Assembly: GCF_002102265.1 (NCBI RefSeq)
Contig: NZ_LQPG01000011.1
Coordinates: 62,001-126,000 of the forward strand
Length of the DNA: 64,000 bases
Source of the DNA: Mycolicibacter longobardus
Lineage (GTDB): Bacteria > Actinomycetota > Actinomycetes > Mycobacteriales > Mycobacteriaceae
Reading direction: 5' to 3'
Positions 53,935-63,404 of this stretch are shown here, piece after piece. Position 1 is the first letter of the stretch. Each line of letters starts with the position of its first letter. The notes under the pieces were generated by a model. The model searched no databases, was not told the origin of the DNA, and saw only the letters and a program-made list of their open reading frames with translations. The translations under genes and the position numbers were made by a program.

Positions 53935-54840
53935 ATGAGCACCGGGCGATTCGCTGATGCCTGCATCCTGTGGTCCGGTTATGACATCTCCGGGGTGGCC
54001 AGCAATTACCAGCACATCGGCGGGATACTCGCCGGCTTCACCTTCGCCTCGATCACGATGGTGTTGGACCGATTCCATCGCAGCCGTATCAGCACCCATC
54101 CACCGGACGCGCGCGAGATCGAGTACGAGAAGCTCACGGGGATCGCGCTGGTGAGCGCGTTTCTGGGCCTGCTGTTCGCAAGTTTCCAATACGGGATACT
54201 CGCCGGGGAGCGCGGCTGCGCCCTGACCGCAGGACGTGCCGCGTCCGAGGAATTGCTCGGCGACGTGATGTTCGCGGCGTCGATTTACATCCTGATTTAC
54301 GGGCTTGTCCAGTTGTCGGCGAATTCAGCTGTCAGTCTGGCCAAACACGCCCGATTCATCGTGGTCGTTCTGGTACCGGCCATTGCCGTCAGCTTCGCCG
54401 AGATCAAGCTCATGGATCTCGCGATCTCGCTTGGGTCGGAGGAGGAACAGCAGCCGCTGCAGCCGTTGTGGGACCACGCGAACCGATTGGCCGCACCGAT
54501 CGGACTGACGGTCATGGCCGTCTGCGGTCTGATGTGGTTGCTCGGCGCACAACGACGACGGGCGGAACCGTCTCCGGGCCGGACAGCGCGTGCCGCGCAG
54601 ACGGCGCTTCCGTATCTGACGATCGCCTTTGTCATCTGCGCGCGGATCCGTTCCGTGGTGGCCTTGCCCACCGTGAACCCGGAAGCGCACATCACTCCCG
54701 GCGAAGGCTGGCTCTGGGTCAGCTTGCTCACCGCAGTGGTGCTGGTTCAAAGCATGGCGCTGTCGTTTCAAAAGGGCTCAGAGCATGTCGACGCCGACGA
54801 CGCCGCCGCGAAGGAGCTGCGGCCCGCCGGACCGGCCTAG
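53935..54840 (+). CDS. Multi-pass membrane protein, unknown function
   Basis: A 301-residue integral membrane protein with about six hydrophobic segments ([112 protein letters not shown]). ATG 53935 is preceded by TAGCAT with 7 bases between, favouring it over ATG 53932. No family is recognised. In M. tuberculosis the gene ephD lies here. It converges with pepB, with a 4-bp overlap. Confidence 0.68.
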   Translation: MSTGRFADACILWSGYDISGVASNYQHIGGILAGFTFASITMVLDRFHRSRISTHPPDAREIEYEKLTGIALVSAFLGLLFASFQYGILAGERGCALTAGRAASEELLGDVMFAASIYILIYGLVQLSANSAVSLAKHARFIVVVLVPAIAVSFAEIKLMDLAISLGSEEEQQPLQPLWDHANRLAAPIGLTVMAVCGLMWLLGAQRRRAEPSPGRTARAAQTALPYLTIAFVICARIRSVVALPTVNPEAHITPGEGWLWVSLLTAVVLVQSMALSFQKGSEHVDADDAAAKELRPAGPA

Positions 54841-56396
54841 CCGTTCGCCGCGATGTCCTCGAGCACCCCGAACATGGTGCGGGTCGGCACTCCGGTGCCG
54901 CCCTTGACGGTGTAGCCCCACGGGCTGCCGGTGTTGTAGGCCGGCCCGGCCACGTCGATGTGCGCCCAGGCCACCCCGTCGGCGACGAACTCGCGCAGGA
55001 ACACCCCGGCGACCAACATGCCGGCGAAGCGTTGCCCGCTGACGTTGGCCAGGTCGGCCACCGTCGACTTCAGGTCCTCTTTGAGCTCGTCGGGCAGCGG
55101 CATCGGCCAGCCGTTCTCACCGACCGCCTGCGAGATCGCCGCCACCCGGTCCCGGAACTCGTCTGAGCCCATCACCCCGGGGGTGCGCCCGCCCAGCGCC
55201 ACCGTCTGCGCGCCGGTCAGCGTCGAGGTCTCGATGAGATAGTCCGGGTTGTCCTCGCAGGCCCGCACGATCGCGTCGGCCAGGATCAGCCGACCCTCGG
55301 CGTCGGTGTTGAGCACTTCGACGGTGGTGCCGCCGTACTGCGTGAGGACGTCGCCGGGCCGCTGCGCAGTGGCCGACGGCATGTTCTCGGCCATCGGCAC
55401 GGTGGCGGTCACATCGATGGGCAGCCCGCGGCGGGCGGCCAGCACCACCGTCGCGATCACCGCGGCGGCCCCGCCCATATCGGAGGTCATGTGGTGCATC
55501 GAGGCGGCCGGTTTGATCGAGATGCCTCCGGTGTCGAAGGTGATGCCCTTGCCCACCAGCGCCACCTTCTTGACCGGGGCGTCCGCCGGTTTCGAGGCCA
55601 GCCGGGAGCCGTGGTGGATCAACCGCACCAGCCGCGGCGGGCGGGAGGAGCCCTGTCCGACACCGATCACACCGCCGTAGCCGGCGTCGGCCAGGGCGTG
55701 CTCATCGAGCACCTCGACCTCCAGGCCCGCGGCCTCGCCCAGCTCGCGGGCTCGGTCGGCGAATTCGGCCGGATACAGGTGGCTCGGCGGGGTGTTGACG
55801 AAGTCACGCGCGGTGGCCACCGCCGAGGCGATGTCGGCCCCGCGTGCCGCGCTCGCTTCGGCGCCCGCGGCACCGCTCAGCACGGTGAGGGCCTGCAGCC
55901 CCGGCTCTTTCGGGGCGGTCTTGTCGGTACGGAAGGCGGTGAAGCGATAGCTGCCCAGCAGCAGTCCCTCGACACTGGCGGACACGACATCCTCGTCACC
56001 CGGGCCGGGCAACCCGCTCAGCGCGCTGATCGCCACGGCCGTGCCGTTCAGGGAGCGTGCCGCCGTGCCCGCGGCGCGCCGGATCACGTCGGCGGGCCAG
56101 GAGTCGCGGGCTTTGCCCAAGCCCACGGTCAGCACACTGGCCACCGGCAGCGACGCCACCACCAGCCGGTGTACCTGCTCGCTGCCGCCCTTGGCGCCCA
56201 GCGCCCGCAGCCCGGCCTCGATCTCGGCGACCGCCTCGGCGGGCAGGGCGGGCTCGGTCGCGGCGACCGAGGCGCCGGACTCGGAGTCGTCATCGGCGGC
56301 AATGACCGGCACGATCAGCACGGCTTCGTCTGCGCCGGAGGGCAGCGAGTCGGCGACGGTGACGGAGGGGGAACGGTGTCCGGGTGCGGTGCTCAC
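54837..56396 (-). CDS. pepB: Cytosol (leucyl) aminopeptidase, M17 family
   Basis: A 519-residue M17 aminopeptidase. The metal-binding and catalytic sequence is present: [33 protein letters not shown] and the NTDAEGRL signature. The N-terminal ~180 residues are the less-conserved regulatory domain. GTG 56396 is chosen because TAGGGT lies 8 bases upstream (leaderless type); another in-frame GTG is at 56402. Matches Rv2213. Confidence 0.93.
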   Translation of the reverse strand: MSTAPGHRSPSVTVADSLPSGADEAVLIVPVIAADDDSESGASVAATEPALPAEAVAEIEAGLRALGAKGGSEQVHRLVVASLPVASVLTVGLGKARDSWPADVIRRAAGTAARSLNGTAVAISALSGLPGPGDEDVVSASVEGLLLGSYRFTAFRTDKTAPKEPGLQALTVLSGAAGAEASAARGADIASAVATARDFVNTPPSHLYPAEFADRARELGEAAGLEVEVLDEHALADAGYGGVIGVGQGSSRPPRLVRLIHHGSRLASKPADAPVKKVALVGKGITFDTGGISIKPAASMHHMTSDMGGAAAVIATVVLAARRGLPIDVTATVPMAENMPSATAQRPGDVLTQYGGTTVEVLNTDAEGRLILADAIVRACEDNPDYLIETSTLTGAQTVALGGRTPGVMGSDEFRDRVAAISQAVGENGWPMPLPDELKEDLKSTVADLANVSGQRFAGMLVAGVFLREFVADGVAWAHIDVAGPAYNTGSPWGYTVKGGTGVPTRTMFGVLEDIAANG

Positions 56397-56407
56397 AAGC
56401 ACTCACC

Positions 56408-57496
56408 CTAACCAGCGGGGTTCGGCTGCAGTTCGTATGCCGGTACGGGCTCGTTGAAACCCTTGAGCGTCAATGGTTCCTGGCGAATGGCCGGCCAGTC
56501 GGGCAGGTTGTCGCGGACGCAGGTAGAGGCCAGAACCTGCCTGGGCGCGGCAGCATCCACCAGGCGCGCGGCGAGGTTCACCGGGGTGCCGAAATAGTCG
56601 CCGTTGATCGCCAGCACCTCGCCGTAGGCCAGGCCGGCACGCACCTGGAGTCCGGCTGCCTGCGCCTCCGGGTGGTTGACCAGGTCTGCCGCCGCCTTGG
56701 CCAGCAGCCTCGGCGTCGAACTCACCCACATCACCGCGTCGCCGATGAACTTGACCACCCGCCCGCCGTCGGCGTGCACCACGTCGGCGACTTCGCCGCC
56801 GAATTCGGTGAGCAGGGTGGCCAGCTCGGTGGAGGTCAGCACCTGGGTCAGCGCGGTGAAACCGGTCAGGTCGGCAAACCCGACACCGCACACCGTGCTG
56901 GCCGACGGGCCGTCGGTCAGCGCCTCGAGGAAGGTTCGGGCGCCGACCTGGTGCTGGCGGTGCACGGCGTCGATCATCGCGCCCAGCCGTGGGATGAACT
57001 CCGCGACCGATCGCCAGGCCTGGGCGGTGCGGAGTTCGTCGTGGGTGTGGCCCAGCCACATATTGGGCTGGCTGATCCGGATCATCGACGACTCGGCCTC
57101 GGCCAGCCGCGCCATCGCCGCCCCCAGCACCCGCAGGAAGCCGTCAACGGGCTCCCCGAGAGTCGACCGCATCTCGGCCCAGGTGGCCAGCCCGTCGACG
57201 TCGGCTTGACTCAGCGCAGGGGCGTCTGGATCCGGGACATTCAACCCGAGCATCGCCCAGGCACGGGCGACGTCGTCGAGCGGCAAGCCCAACGCCTCGG
57301 CGGTGGTCCGCAACGTGTAGTCCGGCGGACCCGAGCGCCCCACGACGTCGCCGGCCAGGCCGAACAGCCGACCCTGCCGCTCGGCGTCGGCCATCTCCTC
57401 GACGGTGAAGCCCAATCCGGCGAGGTACTCGATCAGTCCGGCGCGGCTCCGGACGTCGGCGATTCCGGCAGCTTCGAGCGCGTCCCAATCAACCAC
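56408..57496 (-). CDS. Class III adenylate cyclase (Rv2212-like)
   Basis: A 362-residue cyclase. The C-terminal ~175 residues form the catalytic domain: [20 protein letters not shown] (first metal Asp), [16 protein letters not shown] (second metal Asp) and [20 protein letters not shown]. The N-terminal ~180 residues contain the pH-/autoinhibitory-type helical domain seen in Rv2212 ([20 protein letters not shown]). GTG 57496 is the start. It is divergent from gcvT. Confidence 0.88.
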   Translation of the reverse strand: MVDWDALEAAGIADVRSRAGLIEYLAGLGFTVEEMADAERQGRLFGLAGDVVGRSGPPDYTLRTTAEALGLPLDDVARAWAMLGLNVPDPDAPALSQADVDGLATWAEMRSTLGEPVDGFLRVLGAAMARLAEAESSMIRISQPNMWLGHTHDELRTAQAWRSVAEFIPRLGAMIDAVHRQHQVGARTFLEALTDGPSASTVCGVGFADLTGFTALTQVLTSTELATLLTEFGGEVADVVHADGGRVVKFIGDAVMWVSSTPRLLAKAAADLVNHPEAQAAGLQVRAGLAYGEVLAINGDYFGTPVNLAARLVDAAAPRQVLASTCVRDNLPDWPAIRQEPLTLKGFNEPVPAYELQPNPAG

Positions 57497-57528
57497 CCAT
57501 ACCAGTGTGCCGATTAGGCTGGCTCGTC

Positions 57529-58623
57529 GTGAGCGAACTGCAACACGGACCCTTGGAAGATCGCCATCGTGCGCTGGGCGCCAGCTTTGCCGAGTTCGGT
57601 GGCTGGCTGATGCCGGTGTCCTACGCCGGGACCGTCGCCGAGCACAACGCCACTCGCAGCACCGCGGGTCTGTTCGATGTCAGCCATCTGGGCAAGGCGA
57701 CCGTACGCGGCCCGGGCGCAGCGGCCTTCGTCAACGCGACGCTCACCAACGACCTGGGCAGGATCGGTCCGGGCCAAGCGCAATACACGTTGTGCTGCAA
57801 CGAATCCGGGGGCGTCATCGACGACCTGATCGCCTACTACGTGGCCGATGACGAGATCTTTCTGGTGCCCAACGCCGCCAACACTGCGGCGGTCGTGGTC
57901 GCTCTGCAGGCGGTGGCGCCGGCCGGGGTGACCATCACCGACGAACATCGCTCGCGTGCGGTGCTGGCGGTGCAGGGACCGCGATCGACCGAGGTGCTGA
58001 CCGCCCTGGGTCTGCCGACCGAGATGGACTACATGGCGTTTGCCGACGCCGGTTACGCCGATGTTCCGGTACGGGTGTGCCGCAGCGGCTACACCGGTGA
58101 ACACGGCTACGAGCTGTTGCCGGAATGGGAGTCGGCTCCGGTGGTGTTCGACGCTCTGGCGGCGGCGGTGCAGCAGGTCGGGGGCGAGCTGGCCGGCCTG
58201 GGCGCGCGGGACACGCTGCGCACCGAGATGGGCTACGCACTGCACGGTCACGAGCTGTCGCCGGAGATATCGCCGCTGCAGGCTCGCTGCGGTTGGGCGA
58301 TCGGCTGGAAGAAGGAGTCGTTCCTCGGCCGCGATGCGCTACTGGCCGAAAAGGCGGCCGGTCCGGCGCGGCTGCTGCGCGGGTTGCGCGCGACCGGCCG
58401 GGGTGTGCTGCGGGCCGATTTGGCGGTACTCGACGGAGATCGCCGGATCGGGGTCACCACGTCCGGCACCTTCTCGCCGACCCTCAAGGTCGGCATCGCA
58501 CTGGCGCTGATCGACGCGGACGCCGGCATCGATGACGGCGCGCGGGTCACCGTCGACGTGCGCGGGCGTGCGGTCGAGTGCGAGGTGGTGACGCCGCCGT
58601 TCGTGACGGCAAAAACCCGGTAG
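57529..58623 (+). CDS. gcvT: Glycine cleavage system aminomethyltransferase (T protein)
   Basis: A 364-residue T protein that releases ammonia and transfers the methylene group to tetrahydrofolate. Conserved are [55 protein letters not shown] and [23 protein letters not shown] 57529 follows TAGGCT by 8 bases, so it is probably leaderless; the frame is open 8 codons earlier. gcvP and gcvH are not in this window. No glycine riboswitch was seen upstream. Confidence 0.93.
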   Translation: MSELQHGPLEDRHRALGASFAEFGGWLMPVSYAGTVAEHNATRSTAGLFDVSHLGKATVRGPGAAAFVNATLTNDLGRIGPGQAQYTLCCNESGGVIDDLIAYYVADDEIFLVPNAANTAAVVVALQAVAPAGVTITDEHRSRAVLAVQGPRSTEVLTALGLPTEMDYMAFADAGYADVPVRVCRSGYTGEHGYELLPEWESAPVVFDALAAAVQQVGGELAGLGARDTLRTEMGYALHGHELSPEISPLQARCGWAIGWKKESFLGRDALLAEKAAGPARLLRGLRATGRGVLRADLAVLDGDRRIGVTTSGTFSPTLKVGIALALIDADAGIDDGARVTVDVRGRAVECEVVTPPFVTAKTR

Positions 58624-58646
58624 CGCACCGGTTATACAATCGCTGC

Positions 58647-59753
58647 ATGACAAGCCGCGTCCTCGATTTCCACCTGTCGGCCACAGCGAATCCGACTCCT
58701 GACGAGGTGCGCGAATCCATCTTGGCTGAGCCGGGTTTCGGCAAGTACCACACCGATCACATGGTGTCGATCGACTACACGGTCGAATCCGGTTGGCACA
58801 ACGCGCGGGTCATGCCCTACGGGCCCATCGAACTGGACCCGTCGGCGATCGTCCTGCACTATGCGCAGGAGATCTTCGAGGGGCTGAAGGCCTACCGCTG
58901 GACCGACGGCGCGATCGTCTCGTTCCGGCCGGAGGCCAACGCGGCCCGGATGCGCGCATCCGCGCGCCGGCTGGCGATCCCGGAGCTCCCCGACGACCTG
59001 TTCATCGAGTCACTGCGGCAGCTGATCGCAGTGGACAACGCCTGGGTGCCCGCGCCGGGTGGGGAGGAGTCGCTGTACCTGCGCCCCTTCATCTTCGCCA
59101 CCGAGCCGGGGCTGGGGGTGCGCCCGGCCAACGAGTACCGCTACCTGGTGCTGGGGTCGCCCGCCGGGGCGTACTTCAAGGGCGGTATCAAACCGGTGAG
59201 CGTCTGGCTGTCGACCGAGTACGTGCGGGCCTGCCCGGGCGGCACCGGCGCCGCCAAGTTCGGCGGCAACTACGCCGCGTCGCTGGTCGCCCAGGCGCAG
59301 GCCGCTGACAACGGCTGCGACCAGGTGGTGTGGCTGGATGCGGCCGAGCGGCGCTACGTCGAAGAGATGGGCGGTATGAACCTGTTCTTCGTGTTCGGCA
59401 CCGGCGGGTCCGCGCGCCTGGTCACTCCAGAGCTGTCCGGTTCACTGCTGCCCGGTATCACGCGGGATTCGTTGCTGCAGTTGGCAACTGATGCCGGGTT
59501 CACCGTCGAAGAACGCAAGATCGATGTCGGGGAATGGCAGAAGAAGGCACTCGCCGGCGAGATCACCGAGGTCTTCGCCTGCGGCACCGCCGCCGTCATC
59601 ACCCCGGTGTCACAGGTCAAATCCGCAGACGGAGAGTTCACCATCGCCGACGGCCAACCCGGCGAGGTCACCATGGCGCTGCGCGACACCTTGACCGGAA
59701 TCCAGCGCGGCACCTTCGCCGATACCCACGGGTGGATGGCCCGGCTGGACTGA
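58647..59753 (+). CDS. ilvE: Branched-chain amino acid aminotransferase
   Basis: A 368-residue fold-IV PLP enzyme that makes Val, Leu and Ile and recycles their 2-oxo acids. The PLP lysine is in [20 protein letters not shown]. Other conserved segments are [21 protein letters not shown] ([16 protein letters not shown]), [20 protein letters not shown] and [17 protein letters not shown] 58647 follows a TACAAT by 6 bases. The last ~90 bp of the gene are repeated, diverged, at 61196-61287, beyond the PGRS gene. Confidence 0.95.
   Translation: MTSRVLDFHLSATANPTPDEVRESILAEPGFGKYHTDHMVSIDYTVESGWHNARVMPYGPIELDPSAIVLHYAQEIFEGLKAYRWTDGAIVSFRPEANAARMRASARRLAIPELPDDLFIESLRQLIAVDNAWVPAPGGEESLYLRPFIFATEPGLGVRPANEYRYLVLGSPAGAYFKGGIKPVSVWLSTEYVRACPGGTGAAKFGGNYAASLVAQAQAADNGCDQVVWLDAAERRYVEEMGGMNLFFVFGTGGSARLVTPELSGSLLPGITRDSLLQLATDAGFTVEERKIDVGEWQKKALAGEITEVFACGTAAVITPVSQVKSADGEFTIADGQPGEVTMALRDTLTGIQRGTFADTHGWMARLD
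59660..59753 (+). repeat. 3' end of ilvE, first copy of a long direct repeat
   Basis: The C-terminal codons of ilvE ([20 protein letters not shown] and on to the stop) have a diverged copy at 61196-61287. The two copies bracket the PGRS gene. Confidence 0.75.
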
Positions 59754-59759
59754 GCGCGG

Positions 59760-61061
59760 TCACTCGACCGGGGCGGGTGTCCCGGGGGTGCCGTCGGCGC
59801 CGGCAGCGCCCCAGGTCGGCAGACCTTCTCCGCCGCCACCGCCGGTTCCGGCGGCACCACCAACGGCACCGCCGGTGCCGTTTCCGCCATCCCCGCCGCG
59901 GCCGCCGTCGCCGCCAACGGCGCCGAGGCCGCCGGCTGCGCCGTACCCGCCGTTGCCGGCCCTATTGCCCACGCCGTAGCTGTCGCCGCCGTCCCCGCCG
60001 CGCCCGCCGTCGCCGCCGTGGCCCAGGTTGTCGGCTGCCGTGGGCCCGAGCAACCGCGTGCCCCAACCGCCAAGGCCACCCGGGCCGCCGTCGCCGCCGT
60101 TGCCTGATGTGGTGCCGCCGTTGCCGCCGCGCCCGCCGTCGCCGCCGTCGCCGCCGTCGCCGGACAACACGAAGAGTCCGCGCCCGTAGGCGCCGCCGAC
60201 CCCGGCGTAGCCGCCCCAACCGCCGGCCCCGCCGTCACCAATGGCGCCTGCATCGGCGCCGTCGGCGCCGCGCCCGCCGTCGCCGCCGTTGCCGCCCTTG
60301 CCGAACAGCAGCCCCGGTCCATGGCCGCCGTACCCACCAAGCCCGCCGTCGTTTCCCATCCCGTTTGTGCCACCGGCCCCGCCCGATCCGCCGGTGCCGC
60401 CCACGCCCATCAGCCATCCACCGTTCCCGCCGGTGCCGCCGCTTGACCCGCCGCCGCCCCCGTCGCCGCCGTTGCCGATCATTCCGGCGTCGCCGCCACG
60501 GGCACCGAACTGACCATTGTCATAGGTGTATCCATTGCCGCCGTCGCCGAACAACAGCCCGCCATGACCGCCTTGCGGATTCGACCAGGTGCCGTCCGCA
60601 CCATTGCCGATCAGCAGCTGTCCGCCACCGAACGTGTCGTTGATCCAGGTGCTGGTGGCGATGCCGAACGGGGTGGCCAGCCAGGCCTGGCCGGCGTCGT
60701 GTATCGGGGTATAGATCCAGGTGTCGAACAACTGGGCCATGGTGGGGTCAGTGGCCGCGGCTGCCGGCAACAGCGCACCGGGGTCACCGAAACCAGCCAG
60801 GACGGACTCCCAGCTACCGCTGTCCAGGGCTTCGGCGGCCGGGTCTGGGGCCAGCCATGCCCAGCTCGCCGGATCGAACAGATCGAGGATCCAGTCGGCT
60901 AGCGGGTCGGCCTGGGCCGGTGCTCCGGCCAGCGGGCTCATCCCAAGTGCCAGGAACGTACTTGCCGCGCTACCCAGGCCGATTCGGCGGCCGCGGCGGA
61001 TGACCGCTGGGGCGTGGCGATGGGTGTGACGGCGATCGGTACTGCGCCAATGACCAGACAT
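59760..61061 (-). CDS. PGRS glycine-rich repeat protein with signal peptide (no PE domain)
   Basis: A 433-residue protein. The first ~50 residues contain a twin-arginine-like basic region (RRGRRIGLGSAASTFLALGM) and cleave near APAQA. Residues ~51-145 are a non-repetitive acidic domain (PLADWILDLFDPASWAWLAP). GGQLLIGNGADGT, close to the GRPLIGNGANG linker of PE_PGRS proteins, leads into ~280 residues of GGxGG repeats (for example GGDGGDGGRGGNGGTTSGNG). The C-terminus is short (TWGAAGADGTPGTPAPVE). It is a PGRS domain secreted by a signal peptide rather than by PE/ESX-5. RBS GAGGGG precedes the ATG at 61061. Lying opposite ilvE, 6 bp apart. Confidence 0.85.
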   Translation of the reverse strand: MSGHWRSTDRRHTHRHAPAVIRRGRRIGLGSAASTFLALGMSPLAGAPAQADPLADWILDLFDPASWAWLAPDPAAEALDSGSWESVLAGFGDPGALLPAAAATDPTMAQLFDTWIYTPIHDAGQAWLATPFGIATSTWINDTFGGGQLLIGNGADGTWSNPQGGHGGLLFGDGGNGYTYDNGQFGARGGDAGMIGNGGDGGGGGSSGGTGGNGGWLMGVGGTGGSGGAGGTNGMGNDGGLGGYGGHGPGLLFGKGGNGGDGGRGADGADAGAIGDGGAGGWGGYAGVGGAYGRGLFVLSGDGGDGGDGGRGGNGGTTSGNGGDGGPGGLGGWGTRLLGPTAADNLGHGGDGGRGGDGGDSYGVGNRAGNGGYGAAGGLGAVGGDGGRGGDGGNGTGGAVGGAAGTGGGGGEGLPTWGAAGADGTPGTPAPVE

Positions 61062-61129
61062 GATCCGCCCCTCAAGAGAATCTAATTATCCGATAAGCGC
61101 CGATGCTAGGGCCGCTGAGAAGGAGGGGC

Positions 61130-61149
61130 TGCAGTAGTCGACTACTGCA
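61130..61149. promoter_or_regulatory. Perfect 20-bp palindrome upstream of PGRS gene
   Basis: TGCAGTAGTC followed at once by GACTACTGCA, fully symmetric, 68 bp before the PGRS start. Such an uninterrupted palindrome is expected by chance far less than once in a bacterial genome. It may be an operator for a dimeric repressor or a recombination site. No regulator gene is adjacent. Confidence 0.6.
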
Positions 61150-61195
61150 CTTTCGGGGCTGGGACAGCGGCCGCGGAGCGCTGCCTACTCTCAAC

Positions 61196-61287
61196 CGGCG
61201 AGGTCATCGCGGTGCGCGCCACTTTCACCGGAATCCAGCGCGGCGCCTTCCCCGACCCCACGGGTCGATGGCCCTGGCTCGGCTGGA
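61196..61287 (+). pseudogene. Diverged ilvE 3'-end remnant
   Basis: About 92 bp similar to the end of ilvE. It includes an identical core ACCGGAATCCAGCGCGGC and, in translation, TFTGIQRGAFPDPTGRWPW against [17 protein letters not shown]. There is a 3-base gap early and a 6-base insertion near the end, and the stop is lost. It lies in the noncoding gap 61062-61299. It marks the far side of the PGRS-gene insertion. Confidence 0.75.
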
Positions 61288-61299
61288 CGGCGCGGCCGT

Positions 61300-61458
61300 T
61301 CAGCTCGCGGGGTCCGATGGGAGGCCGGATTCCTCGTCGTCCGGTGGCCAGATTTCGGCCTCTTCGGCGTCCGGGTAGTCGGCGGGATCGCCGGCCCCAT
61401 CGGACCTGGCCTTGCGTGATTCGCGACTCCGCTTGCTGAACTTGTTGTGGCGCGCCAT
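61300..61458 (-). CDS. Small charged protein, 52 residues
   Basis: A short protein, basic at the N-terminus (MARHNKFSKRSRESRKARSD) and acidic at the C-terminus (DAEEAEIWPPDDEESGLP). Probably unfolded or nucleic-acid-associated. GGAGGGG lies 9 bases before the ATG at 61458. It is divergent from nothing nearby and precedes the ilvE remnant; its stop is 13 bp from the remnant. Not a known family. Confidence 0.55.
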   Translation of the reverse strand: MARHNKFSKRSRESRKARSDGAGDPADYPDAEEAEIWPPDDEESGLPSDPAS

Positions 61459-61588
61459 TCGTAGATCCCCTCCCGCCGGACCGGATGTTAATACCGAGTC
61501 CGTTTCTACAAATCTACCCTGTAGGTAAGAGACAGGCGGGAGAAATGTCTGTAAGTCCTGAGAAAAATGTTGGATTTTGTCCAGGGGG

Positions 61589-62320
61589 TCAGAGCGCGGC
61601 GAGCGAGACCGCGACCACCGCCGTCGTCCACTCGACGGCAGCGCCCAGCACATCACCGGTGACACCGCCCAGGCGGCGCACGCAGTGTCCGACGAGCACG
61701 GCCACGCAGACCAGGGCCAGCGCCACGGCGACCGGACCGTGCCATGGCGGCGAACCGGACGCTGTCGCTCCGGCGGCCAGTACCAGCACCCAGGCCGCCG
61801 CGACCGACGGTGGCTGACTGCCCGCCACCGTGGCACCCAGCGTGCTGCCCGCCGCGGCGGGCACCGATCGCAAGCAGGCCAGCACGGCGGCGACCCGGCC
61901 CGCGCAGACCGCGACCACGATCTGCCCGGCAGTCAGCATCGGAAACGTCAACGCCTGCAGGCCGATCACCAGCACCACCGCGACCACCCCGAACGGACCG
62001 GTGGATCCGTCGCGCATCACCTGCAGCGCCTGTGGGGCAGGCCGATAGCAGCCCAGCCCGTCGGCGGTGTCGGCTACGCCGTCGATGTGCAGTCCGCGAG
62101 TCGCGGCCAGCAGCGCCGCCACGGCGAGCAGGCCCGTCACCGGGCTGCCCGGGCCGAAGGCCAGACCGCCGGCCCAGACCACCGCCGCGGCCAGCGCGCC
62201 GAGAGCGGCCCCAACCACGGGCAGCGCCGTGAGTGCCCCGCGGCCCGGCGGGCGGGCAGCCCCCGCGGGAAGTCGCACGGCGGTACCGAATGCGACCGCG
62301 TCGGCCAGCGACCGGATCAC
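61589..62320 (-). CDS. cobS: Adenosylcobinamide-GDP ribazoletransferase (cobalamin synthase)
   Basis: A 243-residue membrane enzyme that joins the adenosylcobinamide-GDP ring with alpha-ribazole in the last steps of B12 synthesis. Seen are the N-terminal [20 protein letters not shown] (family: RLP(V/A)), the conserved acidic loop [17 protein letters not shown] and the following [23 protein letters not shown] 62320 overlaps the cobT stop by 4 bp. The product is about six membrane helices. Confidence 0.92.
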   Translation of the reverse strand: MIRSLADAVAFGTAVRLPAGAARPPGRGALTALPVVGAALGALAAAVVWAGGLAFGPGSPVTGLLAVAALLAATRGLHIDGVADTADGLGCYRPAPQALQVMRDGSTGPFGVVAVVLVIGLQALTFPMLTAGQIVVAVCAGRVAAVLACLRSVPAAAGSTLGATVAGSQPPSVAAAWVLVLAAGATASGSPPWHGPVAVALALVCVAVLVGHCVRRLGGVTGDVLGAAVEWTTAVVAVSLAAL

Positions 62321-63381
62321 CTGCCGGCCCCGCCGTCCGGTCCCGACACGCCGGCCTCGTCGAAAGTGGACATCGATGCCAATGCGGCCACGGCCGCCTG
62401 CAGCACCGGCAGCGCCACCGCCGCGCCGCTGCCTTCGCCGAGTCGCATCCGCAGATCGAGGATCGGCTCCAGGCCCAGCGCCGCGCAGGCCAGCGCGTGT
62501 GCCGGTTCGGGGGAGCGATGCCCGGCCTGCCACCAGGCCCGTGCTCCGGGTGCCAGCCGCTCGGCCACCAGAGCGGCGGCCGTCGACGCCAGGCCGTCCA
62601 ACAGCACCGGGGTCCGCCGCACCGCGGCCTGGGCGCAGAAGCCGGCCAGCGCCGCCAAGTCGGCACCTCCGCAGCAACGCAGCAGCCCCAGCGGATCGGT
62701 GTGCTGCGTCCGGGACCGGAATAGGGCGTCGCGCACCACCGCGGTCTTGCGGGCCCAGCCGGCGTCGTCGATCCCCGTCCCGTGGCCGACCGCCTCGGCT
62801 GGTTCGGCACCGGTCAGGGCAGCGACCAAAGTTGTTGCCACAGTGGTATTTCCAATTCCCATGTCGCCTGGGATGAGCAGGTCCGCTCCAGTGTCCACCT
62901 CATGGTCGGCGATTCGGCGGCCCGCCTCGACGGCGGCGATGGTCTCCTCGGCGCTCAGGGCGTCTTCGGTTGCGATGTCGCCGCTGCCGCAGCGCACCTT
63001 GTACGCGCTGATCGCCCCTTGCGTGGCCGCTCCGTTCACCGCCATGTCCACCACTCGCACACCCGCCCCGGCGACCGTGGCCAGCGCATTGATGGCCGCC
63101 CCGCCGCGGTCGATGTTGGCCACCATCTGCGCGGTCACCTCGGCGGGGTAGGCGGACACCCGCTCGCGGGTGACGCCATGGTCGCCGGCGAACACCACAA
63201 CCCGGACTCGCTCGAATTGCCTTGGTGGGCAAAGGCCTTGACAAGCGGCCACCCAGACCGACAGGTCCTCCAGGCGGCCCAGCGAGCCCGGCGGCTTGGT
63301 CAGCAGGATCTGCCGCGCACGGGCGGCAGCCGCCACCGCGGCATCAGGCGGGCTGATCGGCGCGAAATCTGGGAAGTCCAA
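62317..63381 (-). CDS. cobT: Nicotinate-nucleotide:dimethylbenzimidazole phosphoribosyltransferase
   Basis: CobT makes alpha-ribazole phosphate from nicotinate mononucleotide and dimethylbenzimidazole for the lower axial ligand of B12. Motifs present are [60 protein letters not shown] and [20 protein letters not shown]; a Glu near the C-terminus ([16 protein letters not shown]) is the catalytic base. The start is uncertain: TTG 63381 gives a 354-residue protein close to normal; the frame is open to 63501. Confidence 0.9.
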   Translation of the reverse strand: MDFPDFAPISPPDAAVAAAARARQILLTKPPGSLGRLEDLSVWVAACQGLCPPRQFERVRVVVFAGDHGVTRERVSAYPAEVTAQMVANIDRGGAAINALATVAGAGVRVVDMAVNGAATQGAISAYKVRCGSGDIATEDALSAEETIAAVEAGRRIADHEVDTGADLLIPGDMGIGNTTVATTLVAALTGAEPAEAVGHGTGIDDAGWARKTAVVRDALFRSRTQHTDPLGLLRCCGGADLAALAGFCAQAAVRRTPVLLDGLASTAAALVAERLAPGARAWWQAGHRSPEPAHALACAALGLEPILDLRMRLGEGSGAAVALPVLQAAVAALASMSTFDEAGVSGPDGGAGR

Positions 63382-63404
63382 GGCTGTCGGCCCCCGAGCC
63401 GAAC

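Noticed and set aside
57497..57528. Glycine riboswitch upstream of gcvT
   Set aside because: Only 32 bp separate it from the divergent cyclase gene and the transcript looks leaderless.
59760..60500. Periodic repeats resembling a CRISPR array
   Set aside because: The period and content are those of GGxGG codons in the PGRS gene; there are no constant repeats with unique spacers and no cas genes.
63382..63404. Cobalamin riboswitch before cobT
   Set aside because: Only about 23 bp lie between the DUF3043 stop and the cobT start, far too short.
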